Of a DNA stretch of 64,000 nucleotides, positions 17,702 through 27,158 are shown one piece after another. The notes beneath the pieces are model-generated. The model worked only from the letters and a program-made list of their open reading frames with translations. It was not told where the DNA came from and did no database searches. The first letter of the stretch is position 1. Each line of letters starts with the position of its first letter. The translations under genes and the position numbers were made by a program. The DNA comes from JAGQOZ01 sp041399205 (GTDB lineage Bacteria; Planctomycetota; Planctomycetia; Pirellulales; Pirellulaceae), in NCBI GenBank assembly GCA_041399205.1, contig JAWKTK010000008.1:186001-250000 (forward strand), read 5' to 3'.

Positions 17702-19395
17702 AAATCACCGCGTGCCTGCAAATAGGCGTCGGCAATTTGTTGGCCCAGCCAGACGATGCCGTTGGTGTTCAAGACGAGCGCTTCGGGTTGAGCAGGTGGA
17801 GCGAAGGCTTTGATGTGGATCAGGTGCGGATCGGCTTGAGCGGCGGTCTCCAGCATGCTTACCACGTCAATCGAATTCACACTTTCGTCGTCGGTGGGCC
17901 GTTGCTGACTGACATACCATTTCAAATCAGGACGCTGTAAGTCCTGGCGACTCGCGGCAATCAGCGACGTCAATCGCTCGATCGACTTCGACCGAAACGG
18001 ACTCCACGACATATCGTTTTCGCCCAGATGATAGAACACGCCCGCCAATTCCACGGTGTGCCCCTTCGCTTCCAATTGTCGCACCGATTCGTTCACAAAA
18101 TCGATGAACGCTGGATACAGATTCCGAGACTTCGCTTCACTCCCTTCCCGAGTCCAATCGATGATTTGCGAACCACTATGAGTGAATTTGGCAATGGCCA
18201 TATTGGATAGATTCGCATCTAGCAATGCCGCTGCAAAACTCAGTTCTGGACCGAACGTATCGTAATCGCCCGCCGGGCCGAGCGGTTCCCATGCGTTCGA
18301 AATTCGATAGCCACCGCCAAGATTGTACCGGTAGGCGATCTGACGATTGTCTTTTCGCAGCGAAGCATTCCGGTCCGTCAATTCCTGCACGAACGCTCGT
18401 TCTCCTTCCATATTGCGATGCCCTGCCATGACGAATAGCTTGACGGTCGAACCGGCTGGATAGGGCCAACGATCTAGCGAACGAATTGACTTGGGCGCCT
18501 GGCCGATGTTGGCGAGATAAGCTTGCGCGTAGTTGACGCCGTGCTCCAATTGCCCCAGCGTGCCGTAGTGATAATGTAGTCCCACTCCGCCACCAACCTC
18601 CACGCCCACATGCGATGTCGGCACGTAGTCCGCCAGCGGATCGGCGTCGGTCACTTGCCGCTGGCCCAAACTAATCGCGTACATTCGTGGCCGCAGGTCC
18701 ATGCCCCAGATGGTCTTGGTGCAGAGCTCGCCAATGTAAAAACGCAGGTGCGGTGCCGATAAGTCTCGACGCCAACAAGCCAGAAAGTTCTTTAGGTTCG
18801 CACCATAGGCAGCCATGTAATCCGCATCAAACATGTCGTTTTCGCCTTGATGCCACATGAAGCCTTCCAATCGATAGTCGACGCCTTCCGCTTGCAATTG
18901 CTGCAGCGCCGTGCGAACTTGTTGTAACGCCAGCGGATAGAGTTTGAATCCGCTGGGCGAATCGGGATTCCAGTCACCGCCCAGATGCGTTCCGCCCGCT
19001 GCGATTTTGATGATGGCGATGGGCGAAGTGGAATGCCGCCGGACTTCTCGAGCGAAACTCAGCTCCGGACCTACCAAGTTGTTCACCGGTTGCAGCGAGA
19101 CCCAACCGTCGGAAATGGTCTTGTCTTCACGACCAAGGCAGTACCAAAAGCGGACGTCTTCTTGAGCTTGGTCTAAACCGGCAAAGGGCGGAAATCGCTG
19201 GATGTCAGCCACCTTGGAATCGGACCCCACCATGTTCGACTGTCCGGCAAAGATGAAGATTCGTACCGGCTGTGTTTCGGCGAAGCCCGGTTCGCTCCAT
19301 CCGCCAAGCACGGCCAAGACACAAAATGCGATTTCTAAAATGGATCTGCGATTTGGCACAGCGAACTTTCTTTTGAATGGGGTGGGATAAATCAT
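17695..19395 (-). CDS. Secreted sialate O-acetylesterase-like protein with a second, degenerate domain
   Basis: The 566-residue protein has an N-terminal hydrophobic segment (residues 19-33) acting as signal peptide or anchor. Domain 1 (about 44-310) is a SASA-type SGNH esterase with nucleophile Ser53 in GQSNM, the oxyanion region IIKIAAGGTHLGG and the GFMWHQGEND segment bearing His. Domain 2 (about 318-560) repeats the fold but has GHRNM, with Arg327 where the Ser should be, and YHLGEND, so it has probably lost catalysis. Proteins of this group remove O-acetyl groups from sialic acid or other sugars. A second SASA-type gene lies 15 bases upstream in the same direction (19411-20937), so the two form a polysaccharide-processing unit. 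Confidence 0.88.
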   Translation of the reverse strand: MIYPTPFKRKFAVPNRRSILEIAFCVLAVLGGWSEPGFAETQPVRIFIFAGQSNMVGSDSKVADIQRFPPFAGLDQAQEDVRFWYCLGREDKTISDGWVSLQPVNNLVGPELSFAREVRRHSTSPIAIIKIAAGGTHLGGDWNPDSPSGFKLYPLALQQVRTALQQLQAEGVDYRLEGFMWHQGENDMFDADYMAAYGANLKNFLACWRRDLSAPHLRFYIGELCTKTIWGMDLRPRMYAISLGQRQVTDADPLADYVPTSHVGVEVGGGVGLHYHYGTLGQLEHGVNYAQAYLANIGQAPKSIRSLDRWPYPAGSTVKLFVMAGHRNMEGERAFVQELTDRNASLRKDNRQIAYRYNLGGGYRISNAWEPLGPAGDYDTFGPELSFAAALLDANLSNMAIAKFTHSGSQIIDWTREGSEAKSRNLYPAFIDFVNESVRQLEAKGHTVELAGVFYHLGENDMSWSPFRSKSIERLTSLIAASRQDLQRPDLKWYVSQQRPTDDESVNSIDVVSMLETAAQADPHLIHIKAFAPPAQPEALVLNTNGIVWLGQQIADAYLQARGDLE

Positions 19396-19410
19396 ATCAG
19401 CTGCACCACG

Positions 19411-20937
19411 TTATTCAGGCAGGCGAGGATCGTAGGTGAGCAAATCGGGTCGAGTACAAAACGGAGATGCGGGCAGTCCAGCTGTATTGTACAGATTGCA
19501 GTTGTCCGGAGTCATCGCGTAGGCGTATCGAACCGCGATGGGCGACGTGACAGCGGGGCAGGTAACGACAACCGTTTGACCGTGTATGCTGGCATTCGCC
19601 GCGTGCCATACTCCGCTCTTATTGGCCATTTCGAAATGAGCGAGTTGCTGATTGGGGGTTTCGGTTGGCGACTGCAGTCCGTCTTTGTTCGCTACCATCA
19701 AACCGTTTTCTGCGTGATGGAAATGCAAAATCACTTGTTCGCCTTGGATTTCCTGTCGATCCAACATCGGCCCGCTGAAGGCTATGGTTCGACCATGTTC
19801 GTGGGCCAATGCCCAGAAAGCCAAACGGCGCCCGACATCGATTTTATTGGGCGGATGAATTCCTTGACCATCAATGTCAACGGTGACCACCATCCCCGTA
19901 CGCGGCAGGTCCGAGGCCAAACGTTGTTGTTCGCGAAGATAAGGCCAGCCTTCGGCCGCACCACTACCGGGAAGTTGGACGAAGTAAACCGGCAGCCGTT
20001 CATTGTCAAACGCCTGACGCCAACCACGAATGAACGCTCGCATCTTGTGTTGATATTCTCGCGGATCCTCCTGAACTCCGCTGTTGGATTCACCTTGGTA
20101 CCAAATGACTCCTCGTACAGCAAAACGGCGGATGGGCGCCAGCCGAGAATGAAACAGTCGCCCCGGTAACCAATTGGCGTCTCGCGCGCGAACTCCACCG
20201 GGAAGTTTCCAGATTCCGACAAGGTCTTCTTGGTCGCCCAGCTTTCGTTCTTGCTGGAGCGTGGGATGCGAATCAAAGGCGAACTTGGGAATAAACGGTT
20301 CGATAGGGGTTCCGCCTCGAGAAGTATCCACAATGCCGATCGGTACGTTCAATTCGGCATGCAGGTGACGAGCGAAATAGAATGCCACGCCGGAAAAATT
20401 CACAACCGAAGCTGGTTCGCACACGGTCCAGTTGGCTGGCTGCCGCAAATCATCCAGCGGCAAAGCGCTTTCCGAATCGTTGATGCGACAAAAACGAATC
20501 GACGAATGATGGGCGGCAGCGATGTCCGCTTTGACGGTCTCCCATTCGTTGGCCATGGCGCCAACCGTCATGGCCATATTGGATTGACCGCTGGCATGAT
20601 AGACTTCGCCCACCAAGACGTCGTTGATCACCGCAGTTTGTTTGCCGCATTCGATTCGCAACTGCCTACCTTGGCTGCTGGATTCCAGTGGATCGAATGT
20701 GACCGACCAGCTTCCGTCATTGCGGGCGACCGTTGTTCGCGACTGGTGGGCAAACGACACGGAAACCGCACCGCCTGCGTCGGCCCAGCCCCAGATTGAA
20801 ATCGGTTGACCTTGTTGTAGGACCATGTGATCCGCAAAAATACCGGCGACTCGAATATCCGCACATGCCGTTCGGCAGCTCAGGAGGGCGCAGACGACAA
20901 TCATTCGTATACAGAACGTTTGAATTAGATAATTCAT
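19411..20937 (-). CDS. Secreted sialate O-acetylesterase (SiaE-like)
   Basis: From ATG 20937 the product has 508 residues with a signal peptide (MNYLIQTFCIRMIVVCALLS, then Ala-Asp cleavage). The mature protein begins DIRVAGIFADHMVLQQGQPISIWGWA, the classic start of this family, then a beta-sandwich and the SASA domain with the nucleophile in HASGQSNMAM, GIVDTSRGGTPIEPF and RGVIWYQGESN. A C-terminal beta-domain closes the protein. It de-acetylates acetylated sugars outside the cytoplasm. An upstream in-frame start adds 29 residues before the signal peptide and is unlikely. It precedes the two-domain acetylesterase by 15 bases in the same direction. Confidence 0.9.
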   Translation of the reverse strand: MNYLIQTFCIRMIVVCALLSCRTACADIRVAGIFADHMVLQQGQPISIWGWADAGGAVSVSFAHQSRTTVARNDGSWSVTFDPLESSSQGRQLRIECGKQTAVINDVLVGEVYHASGQSNMAMTVGAMANEWETVKADIAAAHHSSIRFCRINDSESALPLDDLRQPANWTVCEPASVVNFSGVAFYFARHLHAELNVPIGIVDTSRGGTPIEPFIPKFAFDSHPTLQQERKLGDQEDLVGIWKLPGGVRARDANWLPGRLFHSRLAPIRRFAVRGVIWYQGESNSGVQEDPREYQHKMRAFIRGWRQAFDNERLPVYFVQLPGSGAAEGWPYLREQQRLASDLPRTGMVVTVDIDGQGIHPPNKIDVGRRLAFWALAHEHGRTIAFSGPMLDRQEIQGEQVILHFHHAENGLMVANKDGLQSPTETPNQQLAHFEMANKSGVWHAANASIHGQTVVVTCPAVTSPIAVRYAYAMTPDNCNLYNTAGLPASPFCTRPDLLTYDPRLPE

Positions 20938-21226
20938 TGGACGAGATACTCGGGACGAAGAATCAGATGCTTTACCATCGTGAACACGGATGGTTCGTAT
21001 TCCAGCAGCGCGAACGTGTTGCACAATTCGAAGATCATAACAAAGGCTTGGTCAACTGCAACGAAAATGCGGTCACGTCCATTCGGTGGCAAACAAATGC
21101 GAAGTGACATCAGTTATGATACGATCTTAAAGCCTTGGAACTGATAGTCAAGTACATCACATTGCTGATTCTTCACAGAATCTAAATTGAATCGAAACGT
21201 CCCGCGACCATTCTTAGGTAAATATT

Positions 21227-21781
21227 ATGTCCGCAACCAGTAATCATGTCATTGACCAGATCCGAAACGCGTTTGCGCAGCGAGGCAATCAGCGGTATGG
21301 TTCCGAACAAGTCACGCAGCTACAACACGGCTTTGCAGTGCATACGTTGGCTCGCGAATCAAACGCTCCGGCCTCCGAAGTGACCGCGGCGTTGTTGCAC
21401 GATGTAGGACATATTTTGCCCGACGATACCCATGGTGCTGAAGCGTCCCACGGATTAGATGACCATCATGAAGCTCGTGGATACCGTTGGCTAAAACAGT
21501 ATTTTCCGGATCGTGTTTCTGATCCAGTGCGGTTGCATGTGGCGGCCAAACGATATTTGTGCACAGTAGACGATTCTTATGCGAACCAACTCTCGCCCAC
21601 TTCGCACCAAAGCTATTTGGATCAAGGTGGACCGATGTCGCCGGCGGAAGTGGCGGCGTTTGAGGCCGAACCCTATTTTGAAAGCGCCATTGCCGTTCGA
21701 CGCTGGGACGATACGGGAAAGGTCCCTGATCTGAAAACGCTGTCATTGGACGCATTTATCGATGACATTCGCCAATGCTGA
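21227..21781 (+). CDS. phnZ: PhnZ-like HD-domain phosphonate oxygenase
   Basis: The 184-residue HD-fold protein carries, at the same numbering I recall for characterised PhnZ, the mixed-valence di-iron ligands His34, His58, Asp59, His80, His104 and Asp161, and the lid residues Tyr24 and Glu27. Lys108, expected at the phosphonate site, is also present. PhnZ oxidatively cleaves 2-amino-1-hydroxyethylphosphonate to glycine and phosphate. The hydroxylating partner PhnY is not in this window, so the substrate may arrive by another route or phnY is elsewhere. The next gene, 34 bases downstream, encodes a DUF5690 membrane protein and is probably co-transcribed. The ribosome site is weak (TAGGTAA). 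The residue match gives high confidence in the family and moderate confidence in the exact reaction. Confidence 0.88.
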   Translation: MSATSNHVIDQIRNAFAQRGNQRYGSEQVTQLQHGFAVHTLARESNAPASEVTAALLHDVGHILPDDTHGAEASHGLDDHHEARGYRWLKQYFPDRVSDPVRLHVAAKRYLCTVDDSYANQLSPTSHQSYLDQGGPMSPAEVAAFEAEPYFESAIAVRRWDDTGKVPDLKTLSLDAFIDDIRQC

Positions 21782-21815
21782 TGTCTTGATCCAAACGCCC
21801 TGCGGAGAAGTATGA

Positions 21816-23113
21816 ATGAAACTGAAACAGCACTTGGCGTCGGCCGGTTCGACCTATTTTTCTGCCTATTGCATCGTGGCGGCGTTTGGTACGTATTTCT
21901 GCATGTACGCCTTTCGCAAACCGTTTACGGCAGCTACGTATGACGGAATCGAGATGCTGGGCATCGGCTACAAGACGGTCCTGGTGATCAGCCAAGTGTT
22001 GGGATACACCATTTCCAAATTCTTGGGAATCAAGTTTGTTTCCGAAGCGGAACCACATCGTCGAGCGATCATGATTCTGATGTTGATTGGGATTGCGCAG
22101 GCCGCGTTGTTGCTGTTTGCCATCGTGCCGCCGCCCTACAATTTTGTGTGTTTGTTTATCAACGGTTTACCGCTGGGCATGGTGTTTGGTTTGGTGTTGG
22201 GGTTCTTGGAAGGCCGCAAAATGACCGAACTACTGACCGCGGGGCTGTGCGCCAGCTTTATCTTGTCGGGTGGTGCCGTGAAGTCGGTCGGACAGTGGTT
22301 GATCTTACGACATCACTGATTTCTGGATGCCGTTTTTGACGGGATTGATTTTTACCCGTCTTATTGCTGTCCGTCTGGATGCTGCACCATATTCCGCCAC
22401 CCGATAAGGAAGACCAAACGTTGCGTTCGCAGCGAGCTCCTTCGCGGAAGGAAGACCGGCGGATTGTCGTGGCGAAACATGGTACGGGCCTGACGATGTT
22501 GGTGTTTTCGTACATGCTGTTGACGGTGATTCGAAGTATTCGAGACGATTTTGGCGTCGAAATCTGGAGCCAGCTGGGATTCAACGAAAAGCCAGAGGTC
22601 TTCACGCAATCCGAATTCGTCGTGATGTGGATTGTGGTCATCGTCAACGGCGCGGTCTTTTTAGTCAAAGACAACCGCACCGCTTTTTATACGGCGATCA
22701 TGGCGATCGGCGCTGGTTTTGCGTTGACACTACTGGCTGTGTTGCTGTTTTGGCAGCGAACGCTGAGTCCGTTTGCGTTCATGGTCACCGCGGGCGTCGG
22801 TTTATATGTGCCGTATGTGGCGTATCACACGACATTGTTCGAACGGATGATTGCCGTCTTTCGCGAAAAAACGAACTTGGCACACCTGATGTATTTGGCC
22901 GATTCGTTCGGCTATTTGGGATACGTCTTGGTCCTGCTGATTCGCAACTTTGCGAAATGGGAAATCAACTATTTGAACCTGTTCCTGGGTTGCCTGATCT
23001 GCATTGGATGTGTTGCGCTGTTGCTGACGGTTTATTCGTTCTTTTACTTCCGCCGACAGATTGTCGCTCATCAACAAGCTGCGGGGCTGCCGGTTTCGTC
23101 AAATTCCGTCTAG
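21816..23113 (+). CDS. DUF5690 family multispanning membrane protein (two frameshifts)
   Basis: The protein reads in frame from ATG 21816 (ribosome site GCGGAG) to about 22300, shifts, continues as YDITDFWMPFLTGLIFT, shifts again near 22355 (LLLSVWMLHHIPPPDKEDQ) and then stays open to 23113. Joined length would be about 430 residues. It has around ten membrane spans in an MFS-like layout, with a conserved opening (FGTYFCMYAFRKPFTAATYDG), a central polar loop and the end IGCVALLLTVYSFFYFRRQIV. I place it in DUF5690 by overall pattern. It follows phnZ, so uptake of a phosphonate or export of its product is a fair inference. The two indels within 60 bases are either assembly errors or decay. The stop codon region overlaps the end of a crcB remnant on the other strand. 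Confidence 0.75.
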
Positions 23114-23328
23114 CTCAAGACCCATTTGCTGAGCCCATGCCCCAGCAAGAATGCGGCGATACCGACGCCCACGTTCAGCAGAATATTGGCTCGCCGCCGT
23201 GAAAATCCCCAACGCTGAATGATAGCGAACCGTTTCCGCTGTAATCGTTAAGAACGTGGCGAGCGCGCCCAAGAAACCGGTGATCATCAACGGACGAATT
23301 CAATCGGGCAAATGAGGCGATTTGGCGT
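23110..23328 (-). pseudogene. 3' fragment of crcB, inverted duplicate of 29823-30042
   Basis: Read on the minus strand, about 215 bases match the last third of the intact crcB at 29665-30042 at roughly 85-90 percent identity, including the sequences for MITGFLGALTTF and ETVR-HSALGI. There is no 5' part, an internal one-base insertion (GCGGCGAGCC for GCAGCAGCC) breaks the frame, and a TAG replaces Trp/Gly codons near the end. It is a non-functional remnant. Confidence 0.75.
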
Positions 23329-23348
23329 CTCAACCGTAGGAAATGAAG

Positions 23349-25248
23349 TTACTCGGGAATGTCCAAACCAGTGTCGTCAAGCACGGGGACCGGTTGCTCT
23401 ACGTCCGTTGAACGTTCTTCGGCGGGATTATCTTCGGTAGGTGTTTCTTCAGGTGCCAAATCGGTTTCTGAATCGGTGGCAGGACTGTCTGAGGTGGATT
23501 CGCTGGGATTCGAATCCGCTTTTATTGCGGCGTCGTCATTTGACGCCGCTGGATTGTCGTCGCCAGGAATGTCGAACGAATCATTGGCATCGGACGGTTC
23601 CGGCGAAGTGTTACTGGTATCGCCTGATTCCGAATTTTCCGATCCAGACGCCGCTTCGGTGGGGCGTCGGTACGATGGATCATAGTATTCAACGATTTCG
23701 TGCAACGGAAAATCGGCCGGTGGCCATGGTTCGTCCAATTGGCCCAGCACCCATTGATACCGAGTGATGGCGTCATACAAGTCTTCGGCTTCTGGAGCTT
23801 CAATGAGCACAGGATGTTCTTGGAAGATCTTGGCCCATTCTTGCCAAGCCAATTCGTATTTTTCCTTCATCGTGTCCAACGCGGCTTGTTCGTATGCTTG
23901 GTCCGCTTCGTAGATGTAGCGACGCGCGTTGGTGGCGGTTTCAGTTTGTTCGATTTCGCATCGCAACTGCCAATACAAGAAGTTGACCTGTTCTTGATAG
24001 GAAGTGGTGGCTTGCAACTTCTGTTCGTTTTCCATCAGTTGGCGAGCCATCCGCAAGGCGGTGCGACGAATGCGCGGCGGTGCGGCTTTGGCGGCTTCGT
24101 CATATTCAATCTTAATCTTGTCTTCAGCCTTAAACGCCAATTCTATCTGCTCTTCCGAACGATCATCAAACGGCGTGTCAATTGCGGTGATTTCCTCAGG
24201 TGTCAACTGTTCGCGTTTCTTGGCAATCAATTCTTCTCGCTGACCAGAGATGAATTTGTCAAATTCGTCTACTTGTCGGTTCAGTTCGTTGCGTAGTTTG
24301 ATATCTTCGTTCAAGCGAATGGGGAACCCGTACGACGTCATGATGTCTCGCGCACCATATTCGTCCCACGCTCGACCCGCCGAACCCCATGCCAACCGAG
24401 CACTTTCGTCCAGCACACCTTGTTCTTCGATACCGGCGGCGTAATTCATTAACCATTTGGCTGGATACGAATGGAACAACAGCGGCACCTTGCCTCGTTT
24501 GATGCGCCCGCTTTCGTCCAACAAGTTTCCTCGAATCGGAATTTTTTGGTCGTCCACCAACGACTAGTGCTTTCAAGAACCACTGACGACCGGTCAACCA
24601 ATTGTCCATGCCAAGAACACCTACGGCGTCGTCCATGTTGACACCTTCGCGGCGCAACTGCTGGTGATAGTCGGTATCTTCTTTATAGAGTCTTCGGTAT
24701 TGAACGTATTCGTCCGCCTTGCCCAGCTTGTAGCCAAAGTTCCAGCCCTGGTCCCAATACATGACGGGCTCTTTTTCGTTGTAGCGAATTCCTTCGGACA
24801 TGAAATCGATCCCTTTTTTGATCCAATGATACCGAGATCGATAGTCGTCGAATTCGACCGAAACGTTGTAGGCCAAGTTCCACGATTGAAACTGCCAAAC
24901 CGAAACAAAGTTGGGTTGCAGCTTAGCCAATTGATTCAGCGTGGCGGTCAGATTGTCCCAGTCTTCTTCTTTCTTGTAGCGATTGGCTTTTTGCCATAGC
25001 AAATTGGTCGCCACGCCGCTAAGGCCTAGAGTCATTAGTTTCATGGTTTCGCTGGTAGGATCGACTTCGCCCAAACTGGCTTGGGAAATCCGATTTTCCG
25101 TCCGCATTCGCGACAGGACTCCGCCCTGAGTCAAGGTACCGTCGGGTTGCCTGGCAGATGGACGGCTGATTAGCGAAACCGGCACCAACAAAACCACGAT
25201 TAACAAACCGTAGATAATTTTGCGTTGAAAAGAAGCGTTTCCGATCAT
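23349..25248 (-). CDS. ABC-operon accessory protein, membrane-anchored, unknown function (frameshift)
   Basis: The frame from ATG 25248 gives an N-terminal anchor (RKIIYGLLIVVLLVPVSLISR) and a helical repeat region with TPR character (TLNQLAKLQPNFVSVWQFQSWNLAYNVS). Near 24560 the frame shifts; the remaining 400 residues continue in a second frame (DDQKIPIRGNLLDESGRIKRGKVPLLFHSYPAKWLMNY) to 23349. Joined length is about 630 residues. The middle is a long charged helical segment (EEQIELAFKAEDKIKIEYDEAAKAA) and the C-terminus is an acidic low-complexity tail rich in Glu, Asp, Ser and Pro. Its start overlaps the stop of the permease gene (ATGA), so it is translated with the transporter. I know no named family. 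Binding or coupling role at the outer face is inference. Confidence 0.75.
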
Positions 25249-27104
25249 GCCGCAATCTCTCGACTCTTAAAGAAGAAATAGCCTGCCACTGTTACAACCA
25301 ACACGTAGGCCAAGGAGATCATGGCATGCTGGCCAATCAAGTTGGCGGGAATGTTGTAACCATTGGCGACGAATTCACTGGTATTGAATTGACCCGCGTC
25401 AGGCAATGCGTAACTGAGGCTTTCCACGACATCCAGCACCATTCCGTCAATGGCGCGAATGACCTTGACGGACATCTCTTGTGCGTTCCATTCCAGCATT
25501 TGGTTTTCATGGTAGATCAAACGCACGAATGATTCCACGGGACCGCCGCCAGGGATATCTCCGGACGCCACATCGAATACAAACTTTTTGAAAAAGCCCA
25601 TCACCACGGCGGACAGAGTGGCCAACATGGCAACGGCGCCGTTTAAGAAAGTACTGAACATCACGCCAAAACAGGTGACTACCACCATTTGGAACCAAAT
25701 CCCTAAGTATCCTTTTACGAAGTTCAGCCAAAATGGTTCGTCTGCTGCGCGAAGGTACAGGTCAGCTCGAGCCATCCCGAAATACTGCATGCGATTTATG
25801 CAGCGAACCCAAATTTCTATTTCGCCATTTTCGTTGGTCAGATTGTCAAAGATATCGACGGTCTTTTCGTTCCCGTTCGCATCGATGCCCGCCAGCTTTC
25901 TGGGAATCCTGCGTTCGAAGATTTCTTGGTCCTTGGCGGTAAAATCCAACGGAATACTTCGCAAGCCTCCATCAATGACATTGCCATTTTGGTCCAATTT
26001 GGGCGAACCGTCTTCATTACGCGGTCCCGGTTTCACCAGTTGCAATGTGCCGGTAAGGCCCTGCTCGATTTCACCTTTATACGTCCGGAAGACTCGTAGC
26101 GTCATTTCCAACGGCAGATATTCATCTGCAAACAGGTCATCATTTAGATCTTTGAAACGCCAAATGGCGGTGGACAATGTGCCACCTTCAATGTAGCTAC
26201 GATACTCCCATTCATTGCCCACGTTGTAGCCGTCACCGGGACGACCGTCACGTCGCAAAAAGCGTAATTCGCCCATGATAGGAACGCGAGCCAACAATTG
26301 ACCGTCGGGGTCACCTAGCGTTAGGTCATCCCCTTCGCCAACATGCGCATGCGAATGGTCTCGGTTCGGCAACACCGTCACCACGCCGTCTTGGTTGACC
26401 ATGACATTGTGGCGATGACCGCGAACCAGATTCGTCTGGCCTTGTTGTTCGGTGCTCGTCTGACCGTCTACTTCAACGTTTTCCGAAGTCAGTTCGGCGA
26501 CATCAATCTGGTGTGCATGTTTCAAGCCGCGAACAACAAATACATAGCTGAACAGGCCCATCATCGCCAGCAGCACTGTGCCAATGGCACAGAAACCCAG
26601 CATGCGCCCTATGACAATCTCCCAAGCTCGTACCGGTTTGGTGACCACCGTATAGATGGTCCGTGACTTCAGATCATTGGGAATACTAAACGCACTCAAG
26701 AAAACCGACAGGAACAACATCAAGTAGCCCGTCGCGGTCAGCACAAAGCTGATGTACAGCCGAGCAGGATGGTCGCTGTTGCGATCCAAGAACCAGCCAG
26801 CGAACAGCAGTCCAATCACAAACACGATGAACACCACCAACACTCGTTTTCGAATCGATTCTTGGAATGACAGTTTGGCCATGGCCAAGATGCGTCGAGG
26901 TGACAGTTGAAACAATTCCGCAATGCCGTTCCAAACGCTGAAGGCGGTCCATCTTAAGGCCTGAAAGGGACCGTTGCGTACGGCCGATGAAAGGTAGCCA
27001 AAAAACAGGCCCAATGCTGCCAATGCCAATAAGGCAATCCAAAATGGTTTTTGACTGGCCAACAACCAGTCCCAAAACGGCGCTAAATCGTGTCTAAGTA
27101 CCAT
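25245..27104 (-). CDS. ABC-2 type transporter permease with large extracytoplasmic domain
   Basis: The 619-residue membrane protein has a first span near residues 18-40, a cluster of three between 88 and 190 (VLVVFIVFVIGLLFAGWFL and MLGFCAIGTVLLAMMGLFSYVFVV among them), a soluble segment from about 195 to 440 that must face outward, then spans around 445-495 and 590-612. The layout is an ABC-2 type permease with an unusually large inserted domain containing a His-rich stretch (HSHAHVGEGDD). The ATPase gene lies 54 bases upstream and the accessory protein gene overlaps the stop. Substrate unknown; planctomycete homologues are usually annotated only as ABC permease. Confidence 0.85.
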   Translation of the reverse strand: MVLRHDLAPFWDWLLASQKPFWIALLALAALGLFFGYLSSAVRNGPFQALRWTAFSVWNGIAELFQLSPRRILAMAKLSFQESIRKRVLVVFIVFVIGLLFAGWFLDRNSDHPARLYISFVLTATGYLMLFLSVFLSAFSIPNDLKSRTIYTVVTKPVRAWEIVIGRMLGFCAIGTVLLAMMGLFSYVFVVRGLKHAHQIDVAELTSENVEVDGQTSTEQQGQTNLVRGHRHNVMVNQDGVVTVLPNRDHSHAHVGEGDDLTLGDPDGQLLARVPIMGELRFLRRDGRPGDGYNVGNEWEYRSYIEGGTLSTAIWRFKDLNDDLFADEYLPLEMTLRVFRTYKGEIEQGLTGTLQLVKPGPRNEDGSPKLDQNGNVIDGGLRSIPLDFTAKDQEIFERRIPRKLAGIDANGNEKTVDIFDNLTNENGEIEIWVRCINRMQYFGMARADLYLRAADEPFWLNFVKGYLGIWFQMVVVTCFGVMFSTFLNGAVAMLATLSAVVMGFFKKFVFDVASGDIPGGGPVESFVRLIYHENQMLEWNAQEMSVKVIRAIDGMVLDVVESLSYALPDAGQFNTSEFVANGYNIPANLIGQHAMISLAYVLVVTVAGYFFFKSREIAA

Positions 27105-27158
27105 GACTGTATTGTTTTTTCCGAAAGCGATGTGCGCGAACGACGGACTTAGGAAAAC

